Assembly: GCA_963524205.1 (NCBI GenBank)
Contig: CAURED010000011.1
Span: forward strand, 56,283 to 120,282
Direction of reading: 5' to 3'
From: Aminipila sp963524205
GTDB taxonomy: Bacteria > Bacillota > Clostridia > Peptostreptococcales > Anaerovoracaceae
Length of the DNA stretch: 64,000 nucleotides
This document shows positions 18,048-26,452 of the stretch, piece after piece. A model generated the notes under the pieces. That model was not told the DNA's origin. It saw only the letters and a list, made by a program, of their open reading frames with translations, and ran no database searches. The translations under genes and the position numbers were made by a program. The number at the start of each line of letters is the position of its first letter. Position 1 is the stretch's first letter.

Positions 18048-18419
18048 TGGTGGAGATGGCGGGAGTCGAACCCGCGTCCGAAAGCATTTCCACATGAATT
18101 TCTCCGAGCGCAGCCAATGTTTTATTGTTTCGCTTCTCCGATCGCCCGTTGGCAGGCTATCAGGTCCGCTATCCTATTAGTCCCCTGTGCTACTAGGAGC
18201 TCACACAGAGTTTTCCCGTATGTCGACGCCGGGTTCCACACCTACGGGTGAATGTGGGCCGACGACGCTACCGCTGTTCGCGGCGCTGAACTATGCAGCT
18301 AATGCGTAATTGTTATTATTTTTAGCGTTTATATTTAACGTGCCATTTTTAACGCAGACTTGGCAAACTGCGGCTCGCTTATCAGGCTTCTACACCCCCG
18401 TCGAAACCTTTACATCCCC
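18048..18419 (-). ncRNA. ssrA: tmRNA (SsrA), tag AKNNNNYALAA
   Basis: A one-piece tmRNA that frees stalled ribosomes together with SmpB. The 5' end GGGGAUG pairs with CAUCUCC just before the encoded ACCA, and the T-arm CGGGTTCGACTCCCG is intact. The tag frame runs from 18326 to 18294 with stop TAG at 18291-18293 and encodes AKNNNNYALAA. The usual ALAA end for ClpXP and other proteases is present. The 5' end lies 4 bases after the stop of a small membrane-protein gene, so it is probably cut from a longer transcript or its promoter lies within that gene. smpB is two genes upstream. Confidence 0.97.
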
Positions 18420-18423
18420 ATGA

Positions 18424-18666
18424 TTAATAGATTTTTTTGACTTTTGTTCTACCCTCAAGGAATACAACTACAGCCTTAATCATTAGTGGGATATAGGTTA
18501 TAACAAATAAAAATTCAGCACTTCTCTTTACTGGCTTCTTTGTTTTATTGGAAACGGAAGTTCCAATAATTACACCTATAGAACATAAGCATACTTTCAG
18601 TAATGCCATATCCTTCCAGTTCGCCTTTTCCATATATCGGTCTGCATAGTTTAATAAATTCTTCAT
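18424..18666 (-). CDS. small conserved membrane protein of unknown function
   Basis: 80 residues from the ATG at 18666, which has GAGG six to seven bases before it; a frame eight residues longer lacks that. It begins MKNLLNYADRYMEKANWKD and has two hydrophobic segments (LLKVCLCSIGVIIGTSV and FLFVITYIPLMIKAVVVFL) separated by a Lys-rich loop. Similar small proteins occur in many clostridia and are often mislabelled as phosphate permeases; nothing here supports that. Its stop is 4 bases from tmRNA. Confidence 0.75.
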   Translation of the reverse strand: MKNLLNYADRYMEKANWKDMALLKVCLCSIGVIIGTSVSNKTKKPVKRSAEFLFVITYIPLMIKAVVVFLEGRTKVKKIY

Positions 18667-18805
18667 AAATAACCTCATTTCTTTCAACATTAATCATGAA
18701 ACTTATATTGACTATTATGTGCTAAATTATATCGTTTTATTAATTATACACAATAATTTTACAAAAGCAACATTAAATTTATATTACTTTAACTGTTACA
18801 TTTTA

Positions 18806-19099
18806 CTAAAAAAAGTTTTTTATTTTATCATCAATAATTCCAAGAACAGTGTCATAACCGTTTACACACTCCCAATCACCTGCTATATAGTATTTGACAA
18901 CATCATAAATCATGGTTTTATAGTTTTCTAAAACTTCCTCTTTTGACGCTCCCTTCTCTTTCATTTGCCTTACATCAGATTCTGCATATTCTATTTTTAT
19001 TTTACATCTTCTCTTTTCATTGTCATCTGTTACATCGTAAATAGAAATATCACAATTGGTAGAAAAAGGAACATCCGGTATTAATTTAATTTTCCTCAT
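18806..19099 (-). CDS. hypothetical protein (97 aa)
   Basis: A soluble, acidic/lysine-rich protein that I do not recognise. It starts MRKIKLIPDVPFSTNCDISIYDVTDD and has a beta-rich N half and helical C half. The ATG has CATGGAGG upstream. It lies between smpB with its terminator and the small membrane gene before tmRNA. No catalytic motif is visible. Confidence 0.7.
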   Translation of the reverse strand: MRKIKLIPDVPFSTNCDISIYDVTDDNEKRRCKIKIEYAESDVRQMKEKGASKEEVLENYKTMIYDVVKYYIAGDWECVNGYDTVLGIIDDKIKNFF

Positions 19100-19132
19100 T
19101 GCTATTCCTCCATGTATTCGTTGATTTTATCT

Positions 19133-19161
19133 TAAAAAGCACCTCAAATTGAAGTGCTTTT
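19133..19161 (-). terminator. terminator of smpB
   Basis: AAAAGCAC and GTGCTTTT with a short further pairing inside (CTC/GAA region, one mismatch), followed by T on the minus strand, 6 bases after smpB. Confidence 0.8.
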
Positions 19162-19166
19162 GGCAT

Positions 19167-19634
19167 TTAGTAGTTTTTAGCATCTCTTCTAACAGCCTGT
19201 TGCATTTTTCTGTCAGCATCTTTCTTAGCTATATCCTCACGCTTATCGTAATTTTTCTTTCCTCGTGCCACTGCAAGCTCCAATTTCGCCATACCCTGTT
19301 GATTTATATACACATTTAGAGGCACTAAAGTCAGACCCTTTAACGTTGTTAATCCAATTAATTTTCGTATTTCCTGTTTATGCAGCAAAAGTTTCCTGGG
19401 TCTAAGTGGATCCACATTAAAACGATTTCCTTGTTCATAAGGGCTTATATGCATGCCATAAATAATCAGTTCACCATTTTCAATTTTAGCATAGCTCTCT
19501 TTGATATTTATTTTCCCGTTACGTATGGATTTTATTTCAGTCCCAGTAAGCACCATTCCAGCCTCATAAACTTCGTCTATAAAATAGTCATGTTTTGCCT
19601 TTTTATTGCTAGCAATTAACTTTTTTTGTTTCAT
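19167..19634 (-). CDS. smpB: SsrA-binding protein SmpB
   Basis: 155 residues, the normal length. It binds tmRNA and stands in for codon-anticodon pairing in the ribosome. Family features: NKKAKHDYFIDEVYEAGMVL, GTEIKSIR, and the basic C-terminal tail with KKNYDKREDIAKKDADR. The ATG follows AAAGGAGAG. ssrA lies 750 bases further on the same strand. Confidence 0.97.
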   Translation of the reverse strand: MKQKKLIASNKKAKHDYFIDEVYEAGMVLTGTEIKSIRNGKINIKESYAKIENGELIIYGMHISPYEQGNRFNVDPLRPRKLLLHKQEIRKLIGLTTLKGLTLVPLNVYINQQGMAKLELAVARGKKNYDKREDIAKKDADRKMQQAVRRDAKNY

Positions 19635-19686
19635 CTCTATGCTCTCCTTTCGAAGGGCTCATTTGCCTTATTATCCCCATATTTTT

Positions 19687-20199
19687 TTACTTAAATACTC
19701 TTATATTATTAAATGGATATAGCCTTACGAAAGCTTTGCCTAATATATCATCGATTTTTACGCATCCGACCTCATCAAGCCTGCTATCAATGCTCACCAG
19801 TCTATTGTCCCCCATAACAAACAGTTCACCCTCCGGAATAGTTAACTTTTCAATATGTCCATCAGTATATCCATCTTTTGTATATTCTTCTGTCAGCAAT
19901 TTATCATTAATATAGACATTACCACCGTCAATACTTATAGTTTCCCCAGGTAGTCCGATAACTCTCTTTATTAGCATCTTTTCTTTTCCATTTTCAAGCT
20001 TTAAGCCAGTATGGAATACGATTATATCCCCTCTATTAGGTTCTCCAAAATTGTAAGCCTGCTTGTTTAGTAGTATGTAGTTATTTTCATACAGTGTAGG
20101 CTGCATAGATGACTCTTTTACAATCGTAGGTTTTATAAATTGCATAATGATAAATGCTATTACTACTGCTATTAATATCTCTTTAATTAATCCTTTCAT
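19687..20199 (-). CDS. lepB: signal peptidase I
   Basis: 170 residues with one N-terminal membrane helix (about 5-22). The catalytic serine is S31 in SSMQPTL and the general-base lysine K78 in LIKRVIGLPGE; the later GDNR and DSR boxes are present as GDNRLVSIDSR. It cuts signal peptides from secreted proteins outside the membrane. The ATG follows AGGGGGATT. It is 11 bases after the pseudouridine synthase gene and probably in its transcript. Confidence 0.95.
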   Translation of the reverse strand: MKGLIKEILIAVVIAFIIMQFIKPTIVKESSMQPTLYENNYILLNKQAYNFGEPNRGDIIVFHTGLKLENGKEKMLIKRVIGLPGETISIDGGNVYINDKLLTEEYTKDGYTDGHIEKLTIPEGELFVMGDNRLVSIDSRLDEVGCVKIDDILGKAFVRLYPFNNIRVFK

Positions 20200-20210
20200 T
20201 TCTAATCCCC

Positions 20211-21179
20211 CTAATCGAACAATTCGTGTCTTATATTCTCTAGATTTTGTGGCAGTTTCCCTTCTATCTCTTTTCCTATCATATACTGCAAAGGTTCCTC
20301 TGCCTCATGAAAGGATAGCTTATATGCATGCAAAAACTGCGTTGTCAATCCAAACATTTTATCAATCCGTTTATTTGCTGATGGATTGCCATACTTTGTA
20401 TCCCCTATAACTGGATAACCTGCACCACCTAAGTGTGCACGTATTTGATGAGTTCTTCCAGTTACAAGTTCCACTTCAACTAAAGTAAACCCATTTTTAG
20501 AAATAATAGGCCGGGCAATAGTCTCCATTACCTTGCCGCCTTCTTCTTCCATGGGCATGACTTTAACCATATTTTTACTATTATCCTTTTCCATCTTATC
20601 TTTTAGGACTAATTGCTTTTTTAATTCTCCCACTACAACGGTAAGATAATACTTGCTTACATAACCTTTTTCTCTTACCATTAAATTGAGAGTCTGCAAG
20701 GAATTACTATTTTTTCCAAACATGACAAGCCCCGTAGTATTACGATCCAGTCTGTTTACTGGTGAAGGCACAAAAGTCCTTTCTCTGTCAGGTCTGTAAT
20801 CACCTTTTTCAATAAGATAGGAAATAACCTGGTTAGCCAGATGATTTTTCTTTTCATGTAAATCTCCATGAGTAAGTAAACCAAAAGGCTTCTCCACTAC
20901 AATAATATTTTCATCCTCATAGGCAATATTAAACTGTTTCTTCGCTATTTGAGTTTTCTTTTTCACCATAAGAGAATTAAAATCTTCATCACTTATATAC
21001 AAGGTCAATTCGTCACCTTGCTCCAATATTGTCTCAACACTTCCTCTTTTGCCGTTAATTTTTACATCCTTACGTATAAGTTTATAAATATAGCTTAAGG
21101 AAGCGTTTTTTAAATATTTTTTTAGAAACCTATCAAGTCTCTGCTTATCTTCGTTTTCTGTTATTACTAATTTAATCAT
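20211..21179 (-). CDS. RluA-family pseudouridine synthase (RluC/RluD-like)
   Basis: 322 residues: an S4 RNA-binding domain (about 4-65) and the catalytic domain with Asp145 in VNRLDRNTTG. It converts uridine to pseudouridine in RNA, most likely 23S rRNA, though the exact position cannot be told. The ATG at 21179 has no ribosome site, and a TGTTATAAT box ends 7 bases before it, so the mRNA may start at the ATG itself. No later start would keep the S4 domain whole. Confidence 0.93.
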   Translation of the reverse strand: MIKLVITENEDKQRLDRFLKKYLKNASLSYIYKLIRKDVKINGKRGSVETILEQGDELTLYISDEDFNSLMVKKKTQIAKKQFNIAYEDENIIVVEKPFGLLTHGDLHEKKNHLANQVISYLIEKGDYRPDRERTFVPSPVNRLDRNTTGLVMFGKNSNSLQTLNLMVREKGYVSKYYLTVVVGELKKQLVLKDKMEKDNSKNMVKVMPMEEEGGKVMETIARPIISKNGFTLVEVELVTGRTHQIRAHLGGAGYPVIGDTKYGNPSANKRIDKMFGLTTQFLHAYKLSFHEAEEPLQYMIGKEIEGKLPQNLENIRHELFD

Positions 21180-21185
21180 GCAATG

Positions 21186-21194
21186 ATTATAACA
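21186..21194 (-). promoter_or_regulatory. extended -10 promoter, predicted leaderless start
   Basis: TGTTATAAT on the minus strand. If TATAAT is at -12 to -7, position +1 is 21179, the A of the ATG of the pseudouridine synthase. The -35 region is weak, as is common with an extended -10. Confidence 0.5.
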
Positions 21195-21319
21195 TATTAT
21201 GCTCCAAATATACAGTGTAACAAAAATTTAATAAATAAGTATATAATTATTCGTCAAAATATGATAAATTATTTATATATGGTTTTAAAATTTAAACTTA
21301 CATTTAGGGGGATTGTTCT

Positions 21320-21781
21320 ATGGGAAAAGTTAAAGATATATTGTACGATATTAGTGATATATTAACGGCATTTGTTATTGTAGGAATTGCTGGTTTAGTG
21401 ATTTGGTTTAGTATTGGTAATATTATGGAATATCCATCGATTGTTTCAGCAGCAACTGAACAGAATAAGGAGAACACAAATTTTGGATTAGCAGTTCCAA
21501 TAGGGGATAGTACAACCAGTGGGGGTGCTGTAACCGGAAGCGCAGTAGGTAATAAAACAACAGCTGATCCATATTCCATTTATATTAACTATGGAGAATC
21601 AACTACTGCAATAGCTGAAAAATTTGTTGGTGTAGGGTTATTTGATTCTGTAGATCAATTCAATACATTACTTGCACAAATGAACGCAGCTTCAAAAATT
21701 AAGTCAGGAAATTTCATTATTCCTGCCAATGCAACACCAGAAGAAGTCATTACAAAAATTACAACTACATCAGGTCAATAA
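21320..21781 (+). CDS. membrane-anchored MltG/YceG-like protein lacking the catalytic domain
   Basis: 153 residues. One membrane helix (about 15-33) is followed by a Ser/Thr/Gly-rich linker and a C-terminal domain with YINYGESTTAIAEKF, VGLFDSVDQF, SGNFIIPANATPEEVITKI. That is the LysM-like part that opens MltG (YceG) proteins. The transglycosylase domain itself, with its catalytic Glu, is absent, so calling it an endolytic transglycosylase would be misleading. It may bind glycan or a partner in the envelope. The ATG follows TAGGGGGATTG. It is transcribed away from the pseudouridine synthase. Confidence 0.8.
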   Translation: MGKVKDILYDISDILTAFVIVGIAGLVIWFSIGNIMEYPSIVSAATEQNKENTNFGLAVPIGDSTTSGGAVTGSAVGNKTTADPYSIYINYGESTTAIAEKFVGVGLFDSVDQFNTLLAQMNAASKIKSGNFIIPANATPEEVITKITTTSGQ

Positions 21782-21793
21782 AATCATAACAGC

Positions 21794-21830
21794 AAAACAA
21801 CCGAAGCACCTTTGCAACGGTTGTTTTTTT
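21794..21830 (+). terminator. terminator of the MltG-like gene
   Basis: AAAACAACCG and CGGTTGTTTT with T7 following, 12 bases after the stop. Confidence 0.88.
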
Positions 21831-21849
21831 ATATTGCTATAATTTTTTC

Positions 21850-22131
21850 TTATTGTTCCAGCATTTTTAATAGACCTTCCAGCTTTTTACGCTGCTCAGG
21901 GGACATCATAGGTTTTAATGTCTTAATCATCTCCATCTGCTTATCAAAAGCTTTTCTATCCTTCTTTAAAACTTGTTTTAGTTTAAGTATTTCCTGTAAA
22001 AGCTGATCATCACTTTTACCTGTAAAATTTTCTGTTGCTTGGGAAATCATATCTGAAGTCCTTTTTGAATTTTTTTCGCCAAGACCTAATTGATTGGCTA
22101 AATCCATTAACATTCTATCATCTATACTCAT
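21850..22131 (-). CDS. hypothetical helical protein (93 aa)
   Basis: An all-helical, charged protein (MSIDDRMLMDLANQLGLGEK...). It has Gln/Lys-rich stretches that could form a coiled coil around residues 43-92 and ends MMSPEQRKKLEGLLKMLEQ. I do not recognise the family. The ATG follows ATGGAGGG. It diverges from the next gene across 120 bases, so the two may share control. Confidence 0.72.
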   Translation of the reverse strand: MSIDDRMLMDLANQLGLGEKNSKRTSDMISQATENFTGKSDDQLLQEILKLKQVLKKDRKAFDKQMEMIKTLKPMMSPEQRKKLEGLLKMLEQ

Positions 22132-22251
22132 ATTATACCCTCCATTGTTAAGGTTTTCTCTATACTATATGCACAATGAGTGTCATTATTTCATATAATG
22201 ATACATAAGATTTTATTTACAACTCAGACTTGCTTATATTGGAGGTATATT

Positions 22252-22698
22252 ATGAATCCAATTATTGTTTTTGTTCTTTTTATGCTTCTATACCAAGAGG
22301 ACAATAACTTCCCAAACCATTTTGATACATTTAGGCTTGAAAGACTTTTAGAAAAACTAAATACTACGGTCTCTTCCCTTGACCGTATAAACCACCTAAA
22401 TGAACTTGCCCACGAACCCCTTATAAAAGGGAATCTAGCTCATACCATTGAAGACTCCATACATACTGCGAAACCATTATTCCCTGAAGGCAAACCACAA
22501 CAACATCTTGATACGATAGAATCTGTTATGGACAGCATCAAAAAAATAGGAGGCCTTCAAAAAATGGCACAAAACCTTGGGCCTATGCTGAGTATATTAA
22601 ATAATCTTCCTACCTCTTCACTTCCTGAAAACAGCAGCACGCATACAGACCCTTATGACTATGCACATATTACAGAAAAAGAGGATCCTTATTTATAA
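22252..22698 (+). CDS. hypothetical protein with N-terminal hydrophobic segment (148 aa)
   Basis: The start is the ATG at 22252, after TTGGAGG; the frame extends 24 residues upstream without a site. It begins with a short hydrophobic stretch (NPIIVFVLFMLLYQ) and continues as a helical, charged body with GGLQKMAQNLGPMLSIL. It is not recognised. Its theme (LGPMLSI) recalls the MMSP end of the divergent neighbour, and they may work together. The stop codon lies inside the terminator. Confidence 0.72.
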   Translation: MNPIIVFVLFMLLYQEDNNFPNHFDTFRLERLLEKLNTTVSSLDRINHLNELAHEPLIKGNLAHTIEDSIHTAKPLFPEGKPQQHLDTIESVMDSIKKIGGLQKMAQNLGPMLSILNNLPTSSLPENSSTHTDPYDYAHITEKEDPYL

Positions 22699-22714
22699 GA
22701 ATCCTCTTTTAATT
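22677..22714. terminator. bidirectional terminator between the hypothetical gene and fba
   Basis: AAAAGAGGATCCTT and AAGAATCCTCTTTT form a 14-base stem with one mismatch, with T on both outer sides. It serves convergent genes. Confidence 0.85.
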
Positions 22715-22720
22715 ACATAA

Positions 22721-23650
22721 TTATCTCCGATTTGAAGCATTTAGTACATTCTTTATTTTGTGCTGAACCATTCTCTGGATAGCATCTCTAGCTGGTGCAA
22801 GATATTTTCTTGGGTCAAATTCTTCAGGCTTTTCAATTAAGAACTTTCTTACTTCAGCAGTCATAGCTAATCTTAAGTCTGTATCGATATTTACCTTACA
22901 AATACCGTATTTAGCAGCATTTCTAATCATTTCTTCAGGTACTCCCTGTGCACCTGGAATATTCCCTCCATATTCATTGCATCTCGCAACAAATTCAGGC
23001 AGAACAGTTGATGCCCCGTGAAGTACAAGAGGTGTATCTGGAAGTAGTTCATGTATTTTCTTTAGTCTTTCAAAATCAAGATATGGCTCGCCCTTAAATT
23101 TATATGCACCATGGCTAGTTCCAATAGCAATTGCAAGTGAATCCACACCAGTTCTTTCAACGAACTCTACTGCTTCATCAGGATCTGTAAATGTTGCAGA
23201 ACGCACGTCTACTTTTATATTGTCTTCAACACCTGCCAGTTTTCCAAGTTCTGCTTCTACTACAGCACCTTTGCTGTGTGCATATTCAACCACTTGTTTT
23301 GTAAGTGCAATATTTTCTTCAAATGCGTGCTTTGAACCATCAATCATAACAGAAGTAAATCCATCGTCTACGCATTTTTTACAAATATCATAATCCTCGC
23401 CATGATCAAGGTGTAAAACAATATCTAAACCAGAATCTTCAATAGCAGCCTCTACAAGCTTTAAAAGATATGCAGGTCTTGCATATTTTCTAGCACCAGC
23501 TGACACCTGAAGTATAATTGGTGCATTTTCTTCCTTAGCTGCATCCACAATTCCCTGTATAATTTCCATATTATTAACATTAAATGCTCCAACTGCATAA
23601 TCTTTTGTCAAAGCCTTTGCAAATATTTCCTTTGAAGTAATTAAAGCCAT
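22721..23650 (-). CDS. fba: class II fructose-bisphosphate aldolase
   Basis: 309 residues. It splits fructose-1,6-bisphosphate into the two triose phosphates in glycolysis. Visible are zinc ligand H80 next to catalytic D82 in LHLDHGED, HGAYKFKG, and the second zinc histidine in LVLHGAST; NIDTDLR binds phosphate. The length and motifs fit the FbaA group. The ATG follows TGGAGG. It is monocistronic. Confidence 0.97.
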   Translation of the reverse strand: MALITSKEIFAKALTKDYAVGAFNVNNMEIIQGIVDAAKEENAPIILQVSAGARKYARPAYLLKLVEAAIEDSGLDIVLHLDHGEDYDICKKCVDDGFTSVMIDGSKHAFEENIALTKQVVEYAHSKGAVVEAELGKLAGVEDNIKVDVRSATFTDPDEAVEFVERTGVDSLAIAIGTSHGAYKFKGEPYLDFERLKKIHELLPDTPLVLHGASTVLPEFVARCNEYGGNIPGAQGVPEEMIRNAAKYGICKVNIDTDLRLAMTAEVRKFLIEKPEEFDPRKYLAPARDAIQRMVQHKIKNVLNASNRR

Positions 23651-23748
23651 CTCAGTACCTCCATATTATATATCTTATAATTTACCAATATTATATACCA
23701 TTTTGTCCAATATTTCACTATTAATTATATTTTGTTGTAAATAAATGT

Positions 23749-23783
23749 AATAAGGACCTTGAAATTAATCAAAGTCCTTATTG
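23749..23783 (-). terminator. terminator of the beta-helix protein gene
   Basis: AATAAGGACTTTGA with its near-perfect partner on the minus strand, followed by A/T-rich sequence, 15 bases after the stop. Confidence 0.72.
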
Positions 23784-23797
23784 TATGTTTTTTTATT

Positions 23798-25756
23798 TTA
23801 TTGTGATATCTTATTCTGCATATTGGTTCTCTCTGGTCTGGTTCCACTATTATTAGGAGGAGCCTGCATACTACCCGATCCATCTGGAGGTGTCATTCCA
23901 CCATTCATGCTATTTCCAGATAGATTCTTTACTGTAGCGTCTGCCGTAAAGCTTGCAAGTTCAGTTTTTCCTGCCATAATTTTATAAGTTTCTCCCTTTT
24001 CTATTACTGATGAACTTATAACTATATGCGAAAATTCTTTTTCAGGGATGAAAGACATTACTGTAGTCCCCGAGCTGTTTACAAGCTGAACTTCTGTCCC
24101 AATTGCCTGTGTTGTAACTGCTGTAGCTATAGTGTTTACAGTTGTTCCTGAGCTTGGTGCCTGTGCCATTCCTGATGAACCAGCAACGATAAGAGTTCCG
24201 CCTGTAACTTCAAAGACTCCGTCGTAATCCAGTCCTGCATTACCATTATTGGTAGGCCCACTTACTGCTACAGTACCACCAGCCATATAACCCGACCCAT
24301 TTATGTCAATTCCGTCTCCACTAGCATTGACATTTATCTTTCCATTTTTTATTGTTAATGTTGTTGTATCAGTTCCTCCAGATACATTTATGCCATCATC
24401 ACTTGCTACTATATCAATAGTACCACCGTCTATAATCATTTCTGTACTTTCAAGTCCCTCATAGCTTTTTGCAATATCAATATCTCCACCATAAATTTCC
24501 AATTTGTTGTCTGCATGAATCCCATCATCACCAGCTGAGATTTCAAACTTTCCTGAAGATACAGTTACAGAATCATTCGAGTGAACTGCATCATCTTCAC
24601 TATCAATATTGAAGTTTCCATCCTGGATAACCACTTTTGTTCCTGCCTTAAGAGCTTTCGCACTTTCAGATTCAGTTTCTGTTGTAGTTACCGCTGTATT
24701 TGTAGTAGTCTTTGTAATTGCCGATTTGGATGTGTTTTCAGGTCTCTGCATCTGCTGTCCGCCCTGTCCATGCATCTGCCCCTGTCTATTATCTTGTGAG
24801 GATTTAGCTGCTGCTGAACCATCTCCAGTTTTTATGGTATAATCTCCTCCAAGGATTAGTAGAATAGATTCTGCCTGAATTCCATCGTTTCCACTGGTAA
24901 TGTTAAATGTACCCTCTGCAATTGCAATATAACCCTTTGTTGTATCTTCTGAATTGGTAGCTTTTATACCGTCACCTTTTGCCTTAACCGTAATATTTCC
25001 ACTTCCAATAACCACGCTATCTTTTCCCACTATTCCATCATCCGCTGCATTTATAACCAATGTTGTTTCTGCTATTTCCACATCATCTTTTCCTGTAATA
25101 CCGTCTTTATAATTAGCATTTACAGTAAGTTTTCCACTGCCATTTATTTTCAAATCATCCTTTGCATAAATTGCAGCACTTGGCTCTGAAGTTTCACCAG
25201 TGTCAGTACCAACTGTTTCTGCTTTATATTCATAGGTATAATTTAATCCATCTGTAACGGTATTGGTAGTGCCCTCTGGCACTGATATTATTACATTCTT
25301 GCCACAATTTTTAACGTATATAGGAGCTCCATCCTTACATGTTATATTAGCATTTTCTAAAACCAAAGTTACATTTTCAGCAGCAGTACTATCAATTATT
25401 ATAGCGCCATCATTTAATGTTCCACTTAATACATACGTTCCAGCTGCAGTAATCAGTAAGTTACTTCCACTAACCGTTGCACCTTCACCTTCAAAGGATA
25501 TACTGCTTCCCTTTAAAGTAACTTTTTGATAATCTTTTGTTTTATAGTCAGTATAAATGCTAGTACTCGTTGCTTTCGCAGCCATAGTTGACAATTGGGT
25601 ATCATTTGTGTAAACGACAATCTTTTCTTTTGTACCCGCTTTATCTGCCGCCTCAGCAGTAAATGCTGATATTCCAAAGCCGGAGAGCACCATTGCCCCT
25701 GCCAGAGCTCCTGTTATTATTCTTTTTTTACTTTCTTTAATCATTTCCTTCTTCAT
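23798..25756 (-). CDS. secreted carbohydrate-binding beta-helix protein (Cthe_2159/DUF4353 type)
   Basis: 652 residues. A signal peptide (basic start, then GALAGAMVLSGFGISAF) is probably cut after TAEA, near residue 36. The body is a series of rungs with the pattern G-x-I-x-A-x-DDGI (NAADDGIVGK, SAGDDGIHAD, ASDDGINVS and more), the signature of the right-handed helix family of Cthe_2159, which binds acidic polysaccharides and calcium. A Gly/Gln/Met-rich loop interrupts it at about 325-345. No cell-wall anchor was seen. It is the last of three genes with DUF4956 and VTC proteins, and the operon terminator follows. The function of the cluster is not established. Confidence 0.9.
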   Translation of the reverse strand: MKKEMIKESKKRIITGALAGAMVLSGFGISAFTAEAADKAGTKEKIVVYTNDTQLSTMAAKATSTSIYTDYKTKDYQKVTLKGSSISFEGEGATVSGSNLLITAAGTYVLSGTLNDGAIIIDSTAAENVTLVLENANITCKDGAPIYVKNCGKNVIISVPEGTTNTVTDGLNYTYEYKAETVGTDTGETSEPSAAIYAKDDLKINGSGKLTVNANYKDGITGKDDVEIAETTLVINAADDGIVGKDSVVIGSGNITVKAKGDGIKATNSEDTTKGYIAIAEGTFNITSGNDGIQAESILLILGGDYTIKTGDGSAAAKSSQDNRQGQMHGQGGQQMQRPENTSKSAITKTTTNTAVTTTETESESAKALKAGTKVVIQDGNFNIDSEDDAVHSNDSVTVSSGKFEISAGDDGIHADNKLEIYGGDIDIAKSYEGLESTEMIIDGGTIDIVASDDGINVSGGTDTTTLTIKNGKINVNASGDGIDINGSGYMAGGTVAVSGPTNNGNAGLDYDGVFEVTGGTLIVAGSSGMAQAPSSGTTVNTIATAVTTQAIGTEVQLVNSSGTTVMSFIPEKEFSHIVISSSVIEKGETYKIMAGKTELASFTADATVKNLSGNSMNGGMTPPDGSGSMQAPPNNSGTRPERTNMQNKISQ

Positions 25757-25771
25757 TTTATACTTCCTTTC

Positions 25772-26452
25772 TTATTCACCGTGCATTGTTAACATGATGC
25801 TTAAATTTCCATTTCTCACTCTAAGTTCATCTATAAATTCTTTTTCCCTCATGCCAGCTTTCAAAGTCACTTCATAATTAGCTTCATATAATGAGCCTAG
25901 GTCCGTAGTCTTTATCTTTTGCAATACATGCCTATTTGTATACTTTTCAAATACTTCATCAAATACATTTTCATAATTTAAGTCTTCTGGGATAATTATT
26001 TTTAATCTTTTCCCTGTCTCATTTCCTCCAAAGCTTAATTTCTCAAGGATTAGCATTACAATTGACATAAATACCACAAATATACTGCTTCCCAGATACA
26101 TGCCTACTCCACATCCCACACCAGCAGCTGTGGAGAAAAAAATATATCCAATATCCTTGGATTCTCCAGGAGCACTCCTAAAACGAATAATGGACAAAAC
26201 ACCTGCCAGTGAAAAAGCTCTTGCTACATTGCTGCCTACAAACAATATAATTACTGCCAATATAATTGGAAGCATAATTAATGTAAGAGAAAAGCCGCTC
26301 CTGTTTAATGCATACTTATTTGATATTAAATAAGTGGCAGCAATAATTATTCCAAGCCCTAAAGCAACAATCATTGCCATCACAACCCCTATATTAGTAA
26401 CCTCCACCCCAGAAGTTACAGCGGTTAAGTTTTCTGTTATTGAGTTAAGCAT
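25772..26452 (-). CDS. DUF4956 membrane protein
   Basis: 226 residues with four hydrophobic segments in the first 130, including MAMIVALGLGIIIAATYLI and GVGCGVGMYLGSSIFVVFM. A cytoplasmic C-terminal part of about 90 residues resembles an alpha/beta fold. The conserved block SLAGVLSIIRFRSAPGESKDIGY marks DUF4956. It overlaps the end of the VTC gene by 8 bases, a strong sign of joint work. Members of this family repeatedly sit beside VTC-domain proteins; the mechanism is unknown. Confidence 0.9.
   Translation of the reverse strand: MLNSITENLTAVTSGVEVTNIGVVMAMIVALGLGIIIAATYLISNKYALNRSGFSLTLIMLPIILAVIILFVGSNVARAFSLAGVLSIIRFRSAPGESKDIGYIFFSTAAGVGCGVGMYLGSSIFVVFMSIVMLILEKLSFGGNETGKRLKIIIPEDLNYENVFDEVFEKYTNRHVLQKIKTTDLGSLYEANYEVTLKAGMREKEFIDELRVRNGNLSIMLTMHGE

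Noticed and set aside
18719..18931. Plus-strand 70-residue hydrophobic frame
   Set aside because: AT-rich intergenic and antisense sequence without ribosome site.
24581..24842. Plus-strand Cys- and Val-rich frames opposite the beta-helix gene
   Set aside because: They come from the low-complexity repeats of the true gene on the minus strand.
23798..25756. Beta-helix repeats as a DNA tandem repeat or CRISPR
   Set aside because: The repeats are protein rungs of varying DNA sequence, without equal spacers.
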